A stretch of DNA of 64,000 nucleotides from Siphonodentalium dalli (Eukaryota > Mollusca > Scaphopoda > Gadilida > Siphonodentaliidae), in the NCBI GenBank assembly GCA_032622095.1, contig CP136066.1, positions 130,543,917-130,607,916 on the forward strand, given 5' to 3'. Made by a program: the position numbers and the translations under genes. The notes below the pieces were generated by a model. It searched no databases and was not told the DNA's origin. It saw only the letters and a list, made by a program, of their open reading frames with translations. Positions within the stretch are counted from its first letter, which is position 1, and each line of letters opens with the position of its first letter. Positions 22,801-32,415 of the stretch are shown here, one piece after another.

Positions 22801-25800
22801 TCGGCCGAAAAACATATGGACGCCAGCAGCCATCTTGAATTTTACTCTTTGTATGACTAAATCCTTTAGCACGGGCTACAGGTTGTACCTTTAGTCTGAT
22901 CATCATAAAATTTATCGTTAATGTTAATAATGACATGTAGATGGGAACGAGTCATTTTGGGGTCATTCGGCCAAAAAACATGGCCGCCAGCAGCCATCTT
23001 TGATTTTACTCTTTGTATGACTAAATTCTTTAGCACGGGCTACAGGTCGTACCTTTAGTTTGATCATCATAAAATTTGTCATGGATGTTAACAATGGCAT
23101 GTAGATGGGAATGAGTCATTTTGGGGTCATTCGGATGAAAAACATGGCCGCCAGTGGCCATCTTTGATTTAAAAATTCAATCCATTAGCACGCGCTACAA
23201 GTCGTACTGTTCGTCTGATCATCATGAAATTTGTCATGGATGTTAATATTGACAAGTAGATGGGAACAATTAACTTTGGGGTCATTCAGCCAAAAAAACA
23301 TGACCGCAGCAGCCATCTTGGATTTTACTCTTTGTAAGACTAAATCCTTTAGCACGGGCTACAGGTCGTACCTTTAGTCTGATCATCATAAAATTTGTCA
23401 TGGATGTTAACAATGACATGTAGATGGGAACGAGTCATTTTGGGGTCATTCTACCGAAACATGGCCGCCAGTGGCCATCTTTGATTTCAAAATTCAATCC
23501 ATTAGCACGGGCTTCAGGTCATAAAATTTTTCATGGATGTTGACAATGACATGTAGATGGGAATGAGTCATTTTGAGGTCATTTGGCCAAAAAACATGGC
23601 CGCCAGCAGCCATCTTGGATTTTACTGTTTGTATGACTAAATCACTTAGCACGGGCTACAGGTCGTACTTTTAGTCTGATCATCATAAAATGAATGTTAA
23701 CAGTATGTAGATGGGAACGAGTCATTTTGGGGTCATTCGGCCAAAAATCATGGCAGCCATCTTGGATTTACTCTTTGTACGACTAAATTCTTTAGCACAG
23801 GCTACAGGTCGTACCTTTAGTGTGATCATCATAAAATTTGTCAGGGATGTTAATATTGACATGTAGATGGGGGAAAGAGTCATTTTGGGGTCATTTGTAC
23901 AAAAAACATGGCCACCAACAGCCATCTTGGATTTTACTCTTTGTATGACTAAATCCTTTAAGCTACAGGTCGTATCTTTAGTTTGATCATCATGAAATTT
24001 TTCATGGCTGTTGAAATTGGAATGTAGATGGGAAAGAGTCATTGTGGGGTCATTCGGACAAAAAACATGGCTGTCAGCTGCCATCTTGGATTTTACTCTT
24101 GTGTATTGACTAAATCCTTTACTGCTCATTTTTAGCTCAACTTTACTTTGTAAATTCAATCCATTAGCACGGGCTTCAGGTCATAAAATTTCTCATGGAT
24201 GTTGACACTGACATGTAGATGGGAATGAGTCATTTTGAGGTCATTTGGCCAAAAAACATGGCCGCCAGCAGCCATCTTGGATTTTACTGTTTGTATGACT
24301 AAATCACTTAGCACGGGCTACAGGTCGTACTTTTAGTCTGATCATCTTAAAATTTGTCATGGATGTTAACAATGACATATAGATTGGAACGAGTCATTTT
24401 GGGGTCATTCGGCCAAAAAACATGGCCGCCAGCAGCCGTCTTGGTTTTTACTCTTTGCATGACTAAATCCTTTAGCACGGGCTACAGGTCCTACTTTTAG
24501 TCTGATCATCATAAAATTTGTCAAGAATGTTAATAATCACATGTAGATGGGAACGAGTCATTTTGGGGTCATTCGGTCCAAAAATCATGGCCGCCAGCAG
24601 CCATCTTGGATTTTACTCTTTGTATGACTAAATCCTTTAGCACGGGCTACAGGTCGTACCTTTAGTCTGTTCATCATAAAATTTGTCATGGATGTTGATA
24701 TTGGAATTTAGATGGGAACGAGTCATTTTGGGGTCATTCGGCCAAAAAACATGGCCGCCAGCAGCCATCTTGGATTTCAAAATTTAATCCATTAGCACGG
24801 GCCACAGTTAGTACTGTTCGTCTGATCATCATGAAATTTGTCATGGATATTAATATTGACATGTAGATGGGAACGAGTCATTTTTGGGTCATTCGGCTAA
24901 AAAACATGGCCGCCAGCAGCCATCTTTGATTTTACTCTTTGTATGACTAAATTCTTTAGCACGGGCTACAGGTCGTACCTTTAGTTTGATCATCATAAAA
25001 TTTGTCATGGATGTTAACAATGGCATGTAGATGGGAATGAGTCATTTTGGGGTCATTCGGACAAAAAACATGGCCGCCAGTGGCCATCTTTGATTTAAAA
25101 ATTCAATCCATTAGCACGCGCTACAAGTCGTACTGTTCGTCTGATCATCATGAAATTTGTCATGGATGTTAATATTGACAAGTAGATGGGAACAATTAAC
25201 TTTGGGGTCATTCAGCCAAAAAAACATGACCGCAGCAGCCATCTTGGATTTTACTCTTTGTAAGACTAAATCCTTTAGCACGGGCTACAGGTCGTACCTT
25301 TAGTCTGATCATCATAAAATTTGTCATGGATGTTAACAATGACATGTAGATGGGAACGAGTCATTTTGGGGTCATTCTACCGAAACATGGCCGCCAGTGG
25401 CCATCTTTGATTTCAAAATTCAATCCATTAGCACGGGCTTCAGGTCATAAAATTTTTCATGGATGTTGACAATGACATGTAGATGGGAATGAGTCATTTT
25501 GAGGTCATTTGGCCAAAAAACATGGCCGCCAGCAGCCATCTTGGATTTTACTGTTTGTATGACTAAATCACTTAGCACGGGCTACAGGTCGTACTTTTAG
25601 TCTGATCATCATAAAATGAATGTTAACAGTATGTAGATGGGAACGAGTCATTTTGGGGTCATTCGGCCAAAAATCATGGCAGCCATCTTGGATTTACTCT
25701 TTGTACGACTAAATTCTTTAGCACAGGCTACAGGTCGTACCTTTAGTGTGATCATCATAAAATTTGTCAGGGATGTTAATATTGACATGTAGATGGGGAA

Positions 25801-27093
25801 AGAGTCATTTTGGGGTCATTTGGACAAAAAACATGGCCACCAACAGCCATCTTGGATTTTACTCTTTGTATGACTAAATCCTTTAAGCTACAGGTCGTAT
25901 CTTTAGTTTGATCATCATGAAATTTTTCATGGCTGTTGAAATTGGAATGTAGATGGGAAAGAGTCATTGTGGGGTCATTCGGACAAAAAACATGGCCGTC
26001 AGCTGCCATCTTGGATTTTACTCTTGTGTATTGACTAAATCCTTTACTGCTCATTTTTAGCTCAACTTTACTTTGTAAATTCAATCCATTAGCACGGGCT
26101 TCAGGTCATAAAATTTCTCATGGATGTTGACAATGACATGTAGATGGGAATGAGTCATTTTGAGGTCATTTGGCCAAAAAACATGGCCGCCAGCAGCCAT
26201 CTTGGATTTTACTGTTTGTATGACTAAATCACTTAGCACGGGCTACAGGTCGTACTTTTAGTCTGATCATCTTAAAATTTGTCATGGATGTTAACAATGA
26301 CATGTAGATTGGAACGAGTCATTTTGGGGTCATTCGGCCAAAAAACATGGCCGCCAGCAGTCGTCTTGCTTTTTACTCTTTGCATGACTAAATCCTTTAG
26401 CACGGGCTACAGGTCCTACTTTTAGTCTGATCATCATAAAATTTGTCAAGAATGTTAATAATCACATGTAGATGGGAACGAGTCATTTTGGGGTCATTCG
26501 GGCCAAAAATCATGGCCGCCAGCAGCCATCTTGGATTTTACTCTTTGTATGACTAAATCCTTTAGCACGGGCTACAGGTCGTACCTTTAGTCTGTTCATC
26601 ATAAAATTTGTCATGGATGTTGATATTGGAATGTAGATGGGAACGAGTCATTTTGGGGTCATTCGGCCAAAAAACATGGCCGCCAGCAGCCATCTTGGAT
26701 TTCAAAATTTAATCCATTAGCACGGGCCACAGTTAGTACTGTTCGTCTGATCATCATAAAATTTGTCAAGAATGTTAATAATCACATGTAGATGGGAACG
26801 AGTCATTTTGGGGTCATTCGGGCCAAAAATCATGGCCGCCAGCAGCCATCTTTGATTTTACTCTTTGTATGACTAAATTCTTTAGCACGGGCTACAGGTC
26901 GTACCTTTAGTTTGATCATCATAAAATTTGTCATGGATGTTAACAATGGCATGTAGATGGGAATGAGTCATTTTGGGGTCATTCGGATGAAAAACATGGC
27001 CGCCAGTGGCCATCTTTGATTTAAAAATTCAATCCATTAGCACGCGCTACAAGTCGTACTGTTCGTCTGATCATCATGAAATTTGTCATGGAT
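19840..27093 (+). repeat. 164-bp satellite array, left part
   Basis: About 44 head-to-tail monomers (estimate from length over period). Adjacent 'catggccgccagcagcc' starts are 164 bp apart (20077 and 20241). Two broad monomer types occur: one with 'ttactctttgtatgactaaa', the other with 'ttcaaaattcaatccattag'. Larger units repeat too: the variant 'gggaacaattaac' lies at 21491, 23262 and 25188, spaced 1771 and 1926 bp, and the LINE junction at 27093 falls 1926 bp after its equivalent at 25167. ORFs of 60-145 codons read through monomers on the minus strand and are artefacts. Confidence 0.9.
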
Positions 27094-28068
27094 TGTCCAT
27101 CTACATCGAGTCCAAAGAATATGCAATCCTCGAAAGTTTCTCCAATTGGAGTGGAAGCTGGCATTAGAACCAATCTTGAGATATCAACATATCCCGAGAT
27201 ATCAAGAATCAGCTCCAGCAAATCAGTAGTTGCGCAAACTTCTTTATCTGATATCAGCTCTAACAACAGTCTAGGATTGAAGCCAGAATTGTCAGCTATA
27301 AGTTCACAGCCTCTCCGATATAATTCGTATGACACAGCCTCTTCTCCGGGTTTTTTGACTATTGATGATTGTGGTAGTTCAGTTATGGCACCAAATAAGG
27401 ACATGGAAACAGATCTAATAGTACCCCAGTGGGTTGATAACAAAATGCTTGTCTCGTCGGCGGTCACTCAACAGCCAAGTCAGCGCTGCACTGAGAAAGA
27501 ACAGCGATTCGTCAGTGATCAATCTGCGTTTAACGTTGACAGATCTCCTCAGAAAAATATAAGAAATGTACCACATCATTCTAGAAGCGGAAATCCACAT
27601 CCAAGACGCAGCAGGTCGAGAAGCATATCTAATGAACGCAGATGCCATAGTCGTGATTGTTCTCCAATAAGGCTGTGCCGCCGTTCACACAGTCGCGATC
27701 GTGACAGTCTCAAACCATTTGTTAAAACCGTTCGCTTCTTCATTTATAACATGGACGATTTTGTAACAGCTGAAACAGTTGCAAATTATTTGAAGTACAT
27801 GAATTGTCAATTTTCGATTGTTCGACTGATGCGAAGCTCTATACGCGGGAAAATGAGTGCGCGAATCAACATATGGGAAGATGATGCACATATGATGGAA
27901 GATCCAGCATTCTGGCCGAAAGGTGTAGGCTGTCGGCGATGGTTATCGAAGAACTCACACGAAGCACAGCGCAATCGAATTAATAATAGCCGTCGCAGCA
28001 ATGACCAGTGTGATCAACACCCGTATGAACGGGACCTTAATCGTTCCACTCATAACGTTGAGTACTGA
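27076..28068 (+). CDS. LINE ORF1, SR-rich RNA-binding protein
   Basis: Predicted nucleic-acid-binding partner that packages LINE RNA. The frame has 330 codons. Its first six (MKFVMD, 27076-27093) come from the surrounding satellite, because the satellite's ATG happens to be in frame across the insertion junction. The first internal ATG of the LINE is 27121. Residues 1-165 are Ser-rich with no domain I recognise. About 168-210 is basic and SR-rich ('RRSRSRSISNERR' and 'RRSHSRDRD'). About 220-290 ('VRFFIYNMDDFVTAETVANY' to 'FWPKGVGCRRW') looks like the RRM-like/FWP-x-G domain of ORF1 proteins in marine invertebrate LINEs. No gag-type CCHC knuckle is visible. It stops 75 bp before the first ATG of ORF2. 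The frame is intact, though its natural N-terminus may be missing. Confidence 0.8.
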   Translation: MKFVMDCPSTSSPKNMQSSKVSPIGVEAGIRTNLEISTYPEISRISSSKSVVAQTSLSDISSNNSLGLKPELSAISSQPLRYNSYDTASSPGFLTIDDCGSSVMAPNKDMETDLIVPQWVDNKMLVSSAVTQQPSQRCTEKEQRFVSDQSAFNVDRSPQKNIRNVPHHSRSGNPHPRRSRSRSISNERRCHSRDCSPIRLCRRSHSRDRDSLKPFVKTVRFFIYNMDDFVTAETVANYLKYMNCQFSIVRLMRSSIRGKMSARINIWEDDAHMMEDPAFWPKGVGCRRWLSKNSHEAQRNRINNSRRSNDQCDQHPYERDLNRSTHNVEY

Positions 28069-28142
28069 TTCTGATTGTAACGGTCAATCCTGTGTTACTG
28101 TACACTGAATACCATAATACAGTAATCGGCGTGCTTGCTTAC

Positions 28143-31100
28143 ATGGCGTATACGCACAACAGTGTAAAGCCACATCGTTCATTGAGCAGTTATGATCGTA
28201 GAGTTAAGTCGTGTCGTTTCTTGTTTTCTCTTATATTTATACATGTACTATGTAGTTTTGATCAATTAACATTTAACATGGTATCCCTGGCGACATTTAA
28301 TGTCACTGGCATTAAGGGGTCCGCATTATACTTGGGCCAGCTGTTTGATCGCCATAAAATTGACATATGTGGTATTAGTGAGCATTGGCTACCACACAAA
28401 GATCTTCAGTTTCTCAACTCAATTCACAAGGATTATGAATCTTTTGGAGTAAGCGATTATTCAAAACGGCTTGCTATACAGCGAGGTAGAAACAAAGGTG
28501 GCGTAGCATTTCTCTGGAAAAAAACCTTGTCACATAGGATATCTCCAGTTCCTATTGAGGATGACCGTATAATTGGCATCCAGTTTAATTTGGGAAACAG
28601 CAAATTTGTATACATATTTCAAGTATATTTGCCGTCCACTAATAACTCTTATGAATATTACGAACAATGTATGGAAAACCTTGAAGTCATAACATGTCAA
28701 TATTCTAGCTTGGGAATCGTCGTAGCTATGGGTGACTTTAATAGTGACCTATCAAGAAACGACGATAGATCTGATTGTTTCGGTGCATTCCTCTCAAAGA
28801 GACAACTTATTTCTGTTAACACTACAATCGAACGAAAAGGTTTAAAATTTACGCATTTGCCTTATACTGGGGGTACCTCTTCTGTTATTGATCATATACT
28901 TATTCCATGTACCATGATTCATGATGTAATTGAATGTGAAATTCCTGACGACGATTGCCTCAATGTTTCTAATCACAGACCTGTTAAAGCGATCATCTCG
29001 TTTGCTTTCCCCATAGGCTCGTTATACGCAACCAATGAAACACGGGATAATTCCAAGTTCAATTGGAAACGGGTTGGTGCTGATAGCGCTTTGAAATTAA
29101 AGTATGAACAATGCATAGCCGAACTAAACAAAGAATCTCCTTCGACAATTGTTAGGTCAAAAAGTGATGTTGATATTTTATATGGAAATTTAGTGGAACT
29201 TGTTGTGCGAGCTTCTGACCTAACGGTACCAAAGAAAAAGTTTAAGAAATTTCTCAAACCGTTTTGGAATGCTAATCTGAAAATTCTCCATAAGCAAATG
29301 AAATTGATGCGTAATAAATGGATTGCGGATGGTCGTCCGAATACTCAGATTGCAGATTCGTACAATCAATACAAGAATGCGAAGCGTGAATTTAGATGCG
29401 AATATCGGAAATGCTCAGAAGCTTTCTTATCAAAGTCGAATGATGACATAGACAAGTCTGCTGAAATTGATCAAGATCTGTTTTTCAGACTGTTTAATGC
29501 CAAGCGTAAGCAAGCAGGAAGCCATGGGAATAACGTATTTGTATATAATGGAAAGGTTGTCCGTGATTCTGCCGAAGTAGCTGAATCGTGGATTGAGTAT
29601 TACGCGAACATGTTCTCGAAACCAATTAATAACGAATTGTTTGATAATGATCACTTCGACGGGGTGACATCCAAAATAGATAGTATTCTCTCATCTACAA
29701 GTACTGATAACACTGACGCAGTGACTATGTACCCAGTTACGCCTGAAGAATTCCGTCGTCTCGTTGGTACTCTGAATGTGGGCAAAGCATCTGGAGATGA
29801 TCGCTTGAATTATGAACACTTTATTTATGGTGGTGATATACTGGCAAAGAAAACATGTCTATTATTCAATATGATGATAAAATTCGAACATATTCCATGT
29901 AAAGCAAAGCGTGGCGTGATAGTCTCTTTATATAAGGGAAATCCAAAGCCTAAAGACTCTTTTGATAGCTATCGTGCTGTAACGCTCATGCCCGTCATGT
30001 ATAAAATATTTGAAAAACTTTTGCTATGTCGCATACAAGACCATGCACCATTTGTAAATGCAACTCATCCATTGCAAAATGGTTTTCAGGCAAAAGTAAG
30101 TTGTGTAATGTCATCTTACCTTATGAAGGAATGTATCCTCTACACATCCGAGAGGCACAGCAAACTATATGCATGCTTCCTGGATGTGTGGAAGGCATTC
30201 GATACAGTGTGGATCGACGGACTTCTTTACAAGCTCTTCAACCGCCAGGTTACGGGAAAACTCCTACGTATAATTTGTGATCTTTTAAAAGGAATTAAAT
30301 GTTGTACTTCTGTTCAGAATTTCACATCTAGCTGGATAAATGTGTTGCAAGGAACTAGACAAGGAGGTACTTTATCTCCTGTTTTATATACAATATTTAT
30401 TGATGATCTGTTACATGAACTCTGCAACTCCAAATATGGTTTCAAAATGTATGGAGTAAGCTGTGCATCTCCCACACATGCTGATGACATGGTCCTGTTA
30501 TCGTTAACCCCGAGTGGTCTACAGGCCTTGTGTAATATATGTTACTCATATAGCCAACGATGGCGTTACAGATACAATGCAGCCAAGTCTGTTAGTCTTA
30601 TTTTTAATGAAGCAAACTCTGATTTCTCAACAATAAATTATGAATGGAAATTGGGATCTATACAAATACCAGTTTCTCAAAGTACTACGCACCTTGGTGT
30701 ACCTGTTGTCACTCAAAAGTTCAACTCTCAAATGATAACTCAGATATGTGATCGCATGAGGAATACATTCTTCATGTTATCTAATGCAGGGATGTATGCG
30801 GGAGGTATAACTCCCGTCAGTTGTAAAAAGATTTACGAATCTATTGTGCTTCCGAGGGGTTTATACGGCTCAGAGTTACTGCTTAACACAAACGCAGCAG
30901 ATAGTGAAAAGTTAGAACGAACCCATAGAATGTGTCTGAAATCAATTCAGGGATTGCCTGTCAGAACACGAACTGATATGGTACTGGGGTTGCTTGGCAT
31001 GTCCCCACTTTCGATGTACATCCAAAAACGGAAATTGTCTTTGTTCTTTTCGTTGTGTAGGCTGGGTGTTACGAAAACAGTCAAGAAGGTATTTCTCCAT

Positions 31101-31733
31101 AGGCTCATTGAAGCAGACGAGACAAACGGGAGGAGTCCCTTCTTATCTGAAATCCGTAACATCCTAACCAAATTTGGGATGGATGAACTTTGGAAGTCAT
31201 TTGTTGTGAGCTTATCTGTACCCTCGAAAGAATCGTGTAAACGGACCATTAAGTCAAATTTTGAAATAATGTCACAATCGCAATGGCAAATGCGGGTGCG
31301 AGACGATCCTGATTTTGTACGATTTAACATTGTTAATCCAGAACTTTCTATCTCTCATATATGGACTATCTGCAGAAACCACCCTTCGACCAAAGAAGAC
31401 ATTTTCGTTACAATTGGCTTACTGTGTACACCAATGTATATGACTGATTCTGTATGTGACCATTGTCAAATTCCCTACATTGACATCGTTACTCATGTCG
31501 TTAATGATTGTATGTTTCTTAATCAGTTACGTAACCAAATCTGGTACGAATTCATTGATATTTTTACTGTGGAATGTTACATGTTCATCAATAGTATGAG
31601 TTGGATTCAACAAACTGCATTATTCCTCGGGTATATCCCACCAAATCTAGATGAATATGTTGAGGACACAGTCGCATTTTGTCGTTTCTTCATCTCCTCA
31701 ACATCGAAGTTATGGAAAATGTGGGTACACTAA
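28143..31733 (+). CDS. LINE ORF2: endonuclease-reverse transcriptase
   Basis: Nicks target DNA and reverse-transcribes LINE RNA at the nick. The frame opens at 28062, overlapping the end of ORF1. ATG 28143 is the first in frame, and ATG 28278 starts immediately before the endonuclease ('MVSLATFNVTG') and may be the real start. An APE-type endonuclease spans about 28278-29010, with catalytic positions N (FNVTG), E (ISEHW, about 28380), D/N (GDFNSD, about 28730), D (SSVIDH) and H (SNHRPV). The usual SDH is SNH here. The reverse transcriptase spans about 29750-30900, with motif A 'FLDVWKAFDTVW' (~30180), 'RQGGTLSP' (~30358) and the catalytic 'HADD' (DD codons 30483-30488; His replaces the common Phe/Tyr). 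A C-terminal zinc-knuckle-like C-x2-C-x9-H-x4-C lies at 31455-31511. No RNase H domain is recognised. The frame is complete with no stops or frameshifts. Confidence 0.93.
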   Translation: MAYTHNSVKPHRSLSSYDRRVKSCRFLFSLIFIHVLCSFDQLTFNMVSLATFNVTGIKGSALYLGQLFDRHKIDICGISEHWLPHKDLQFLNSIHKDYESFGVSDYSKRLAIQRGRNKGGVAFLWKKTLSHRISPVPIEDDRIIGIQFNLGNSKFVYIFQVYLPSTNNSYEYYEQCMENLEVITCQYSSLGIVVAMGDFNSDLSRNDDRSDCFGAFLSKRQLISVNTTIERKGLKFTHLPYTGGTSSVIDHILIPCTMIHDVIECEIPDDDCLNVSNHRPVKAIISFAFPIGSLYATNETRDNSKFNWKRVGADSALKLKYEQCIAELNKESPSTIVRSKSDVDILYGNLVELVVRASDLTVPKKKFKKFLKPFWNANLKILHKQMKLMRNKWIADGRPNTQIADSYNQYKNAKREFRCEYRKCSEAFLSKSNDDIDKSAEIDQDLFFRLFNAKRKQAGSHGNNVFVYNGKVVRDSAEVAESWIEYYANMFSKPINNELFDNDHFDGVTSKIDSILSSTSTDNTDAVTMYPVTPEEFRRLVGTLNVGKASGDDRLNYEHFIYGGDILAKKTCLLFNMMIKFEHIPCKAKRGVIVSLYKGNPKPKDSFDSYRAVTLMPVMYKIFEKLLLCRIQDHAPFVNATHPLQNGFQAKVSCVMSSYLMKECILYTSERHSKLYACFLDVWKAFDTVWIDGLLYKLFNRQVTGKLLRIICDLLKGIKCCTSVQNFTSSWINVLQGTRQGGTLSPVLYTIFIDDLLHELCNSKYGFKMYGVSCASPTHADDMVLLSLTPSGLQALCNICYSYSQRWRYRYNAAKSVSLIFNEANSDFSTINYEWKLGSIQIPVSQSTTHLGVPVVTQKFNSQMITQICDRMRNTFFMLSNAGMYAGGITPVSCKKIYESIVLPRGLYGSELLLNTNAADSEKLERTHRMCLKSIQGLPVRTRTDMVLGLLGMSPLSMYIQKRKLSLFFSLCRLGVTKTVKKVFLHRLIEADETNGRSPFLSEIRNILTKFGMDELWKSFVVSLSVPSKESCKRTIKSNFEIMSQSQWQMRVRDDPDFVRFNIVNPELSISHIWTICRNHPSTKEDIFVTIGLLCTPMYMTDSVCDHCQIPYIDIVTHVVNDCMFLNQLRNQIWYEFIDIFTVECYMFINSMSWIQQTALFLGYIPPNLDEYVEDTVAFCRFFISSTSKLWKMWVH

Positions 31734-32415
31734 CAACTTGAAATTTTGAGACGTAATCCATAGCAGATCATTGCTAGCAGTGTAATTTATACTTAAGCTT
31801 AGATTCTGCACCCATAATTTCGGGTCGATTTTAATATGACATGTTCATACGTGTGTGTAATATGATGTCTCATATTATATTCTCATATTAAGAACATAGT
31901 ATCAATATAAGTGTTCGTGTATACGAGAATGTTTATATTAACTTAGTATATTGAGTTCTTATTCATATTTGCCTGCGTGGATTTAGGTGAGATTTTGAAC
32001 ACCAACATGGGTCTGCCTGTGTATCAGATAGTCATGTGTAAATGTTCAAAATATTCCATCGATTTCGCTAACAGTATCATCATCATCATCTTCAACATCA
32101 TCTTCACCATCATCATCATCATCACCACCATTATCATCAGCATCGTCGCCATCATCATCATCATCATCATCATCCTCATAATCATCGTCATCATCGTCGT
32201 CATCATCGTCCTCCTCATCATCATCATCATCATCATCATCATCACCATCATCGTCTTCATCGTCGTCATAATGTAACATTTAGGATTTTGTATTTTTTTC
32301 TTTTCATTTATGTATTATCTGGTGGTGGGATTGTTGATTGTGTTGATTATATATAAGGTATAATTATATATGTAACTCTTCAGTTATGGAGGAAAATAAA
32401 GATATATATATATAT
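31734..32415 (+). other. LINE 3' untranslated region and (TA)n tail
   Basis: AT-rich non-coding sequence after the ORF2 stop. It contains the trinucleotide tract below and ends 'ataaagatatatatat' directly against satellite sequence at 32416. A TA-dinucleotide tail instead of poly-A suggests tail-templated priming as in several CR1/I-type LINEs. Confidence 0.75.
32073..32270. repeat. (CAT/CGT)n trinucleotide microsatellite
   Basis: About 200 bp of imperfect 'catcatcat' with 'cgtcat' and 'caccat' interruptions inside the LINE 3' UTR. It creates long runs of Ile, Asp or Met codons in different frames, which are not genes. Confidence 0.95.

Larger units (their letters stand above)
27094..32415 (+). 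mobile_element. LINE (non-LTR retrotransposon) inserted in satellite array
   Basis: A 5322-bp insertion with two long ORFs and an untranslated tail ending in (TA)n rather than poly-A. Its left flank ends 'ttgtcatggat' and its right flank begins 'attcagcc'. Comparison with the uninterrupted monomer at 21440-21540 shows that 42 bp of target are missing and no target duplication is present. ORF1 lacks a convincing native 5' region, so the copy may be slightly 5'-truncated. Both ORFs are free of stops, indicating a young copy. An apurinic-type endonuclease plus a C-terminal CCHC motif places it among the I/Jockey/CR1-like LINEs. I cannot name the clade with certainty. Confidence 0.9.

Noticed and set aside
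23722-24159. Minus-strand ORF of 145 codons, and many similar ones in 22-50 kb
   Set aside because: They read through satellite monomers and repeat the same peptide in every monomer, with frames shifting between copies. No start, domain or conservation beyond the repeat.
29430-31330. Minus-strand ORFs opposite ORF2
   Set aside because: Shadows of the reverse-transcriptase frame, no domain of their own.
32024-32279. ORFs rich in Asp, Met or Ile
   Set aside because: Direct translation of the CAT trinucleotide microsatellite in three frames.
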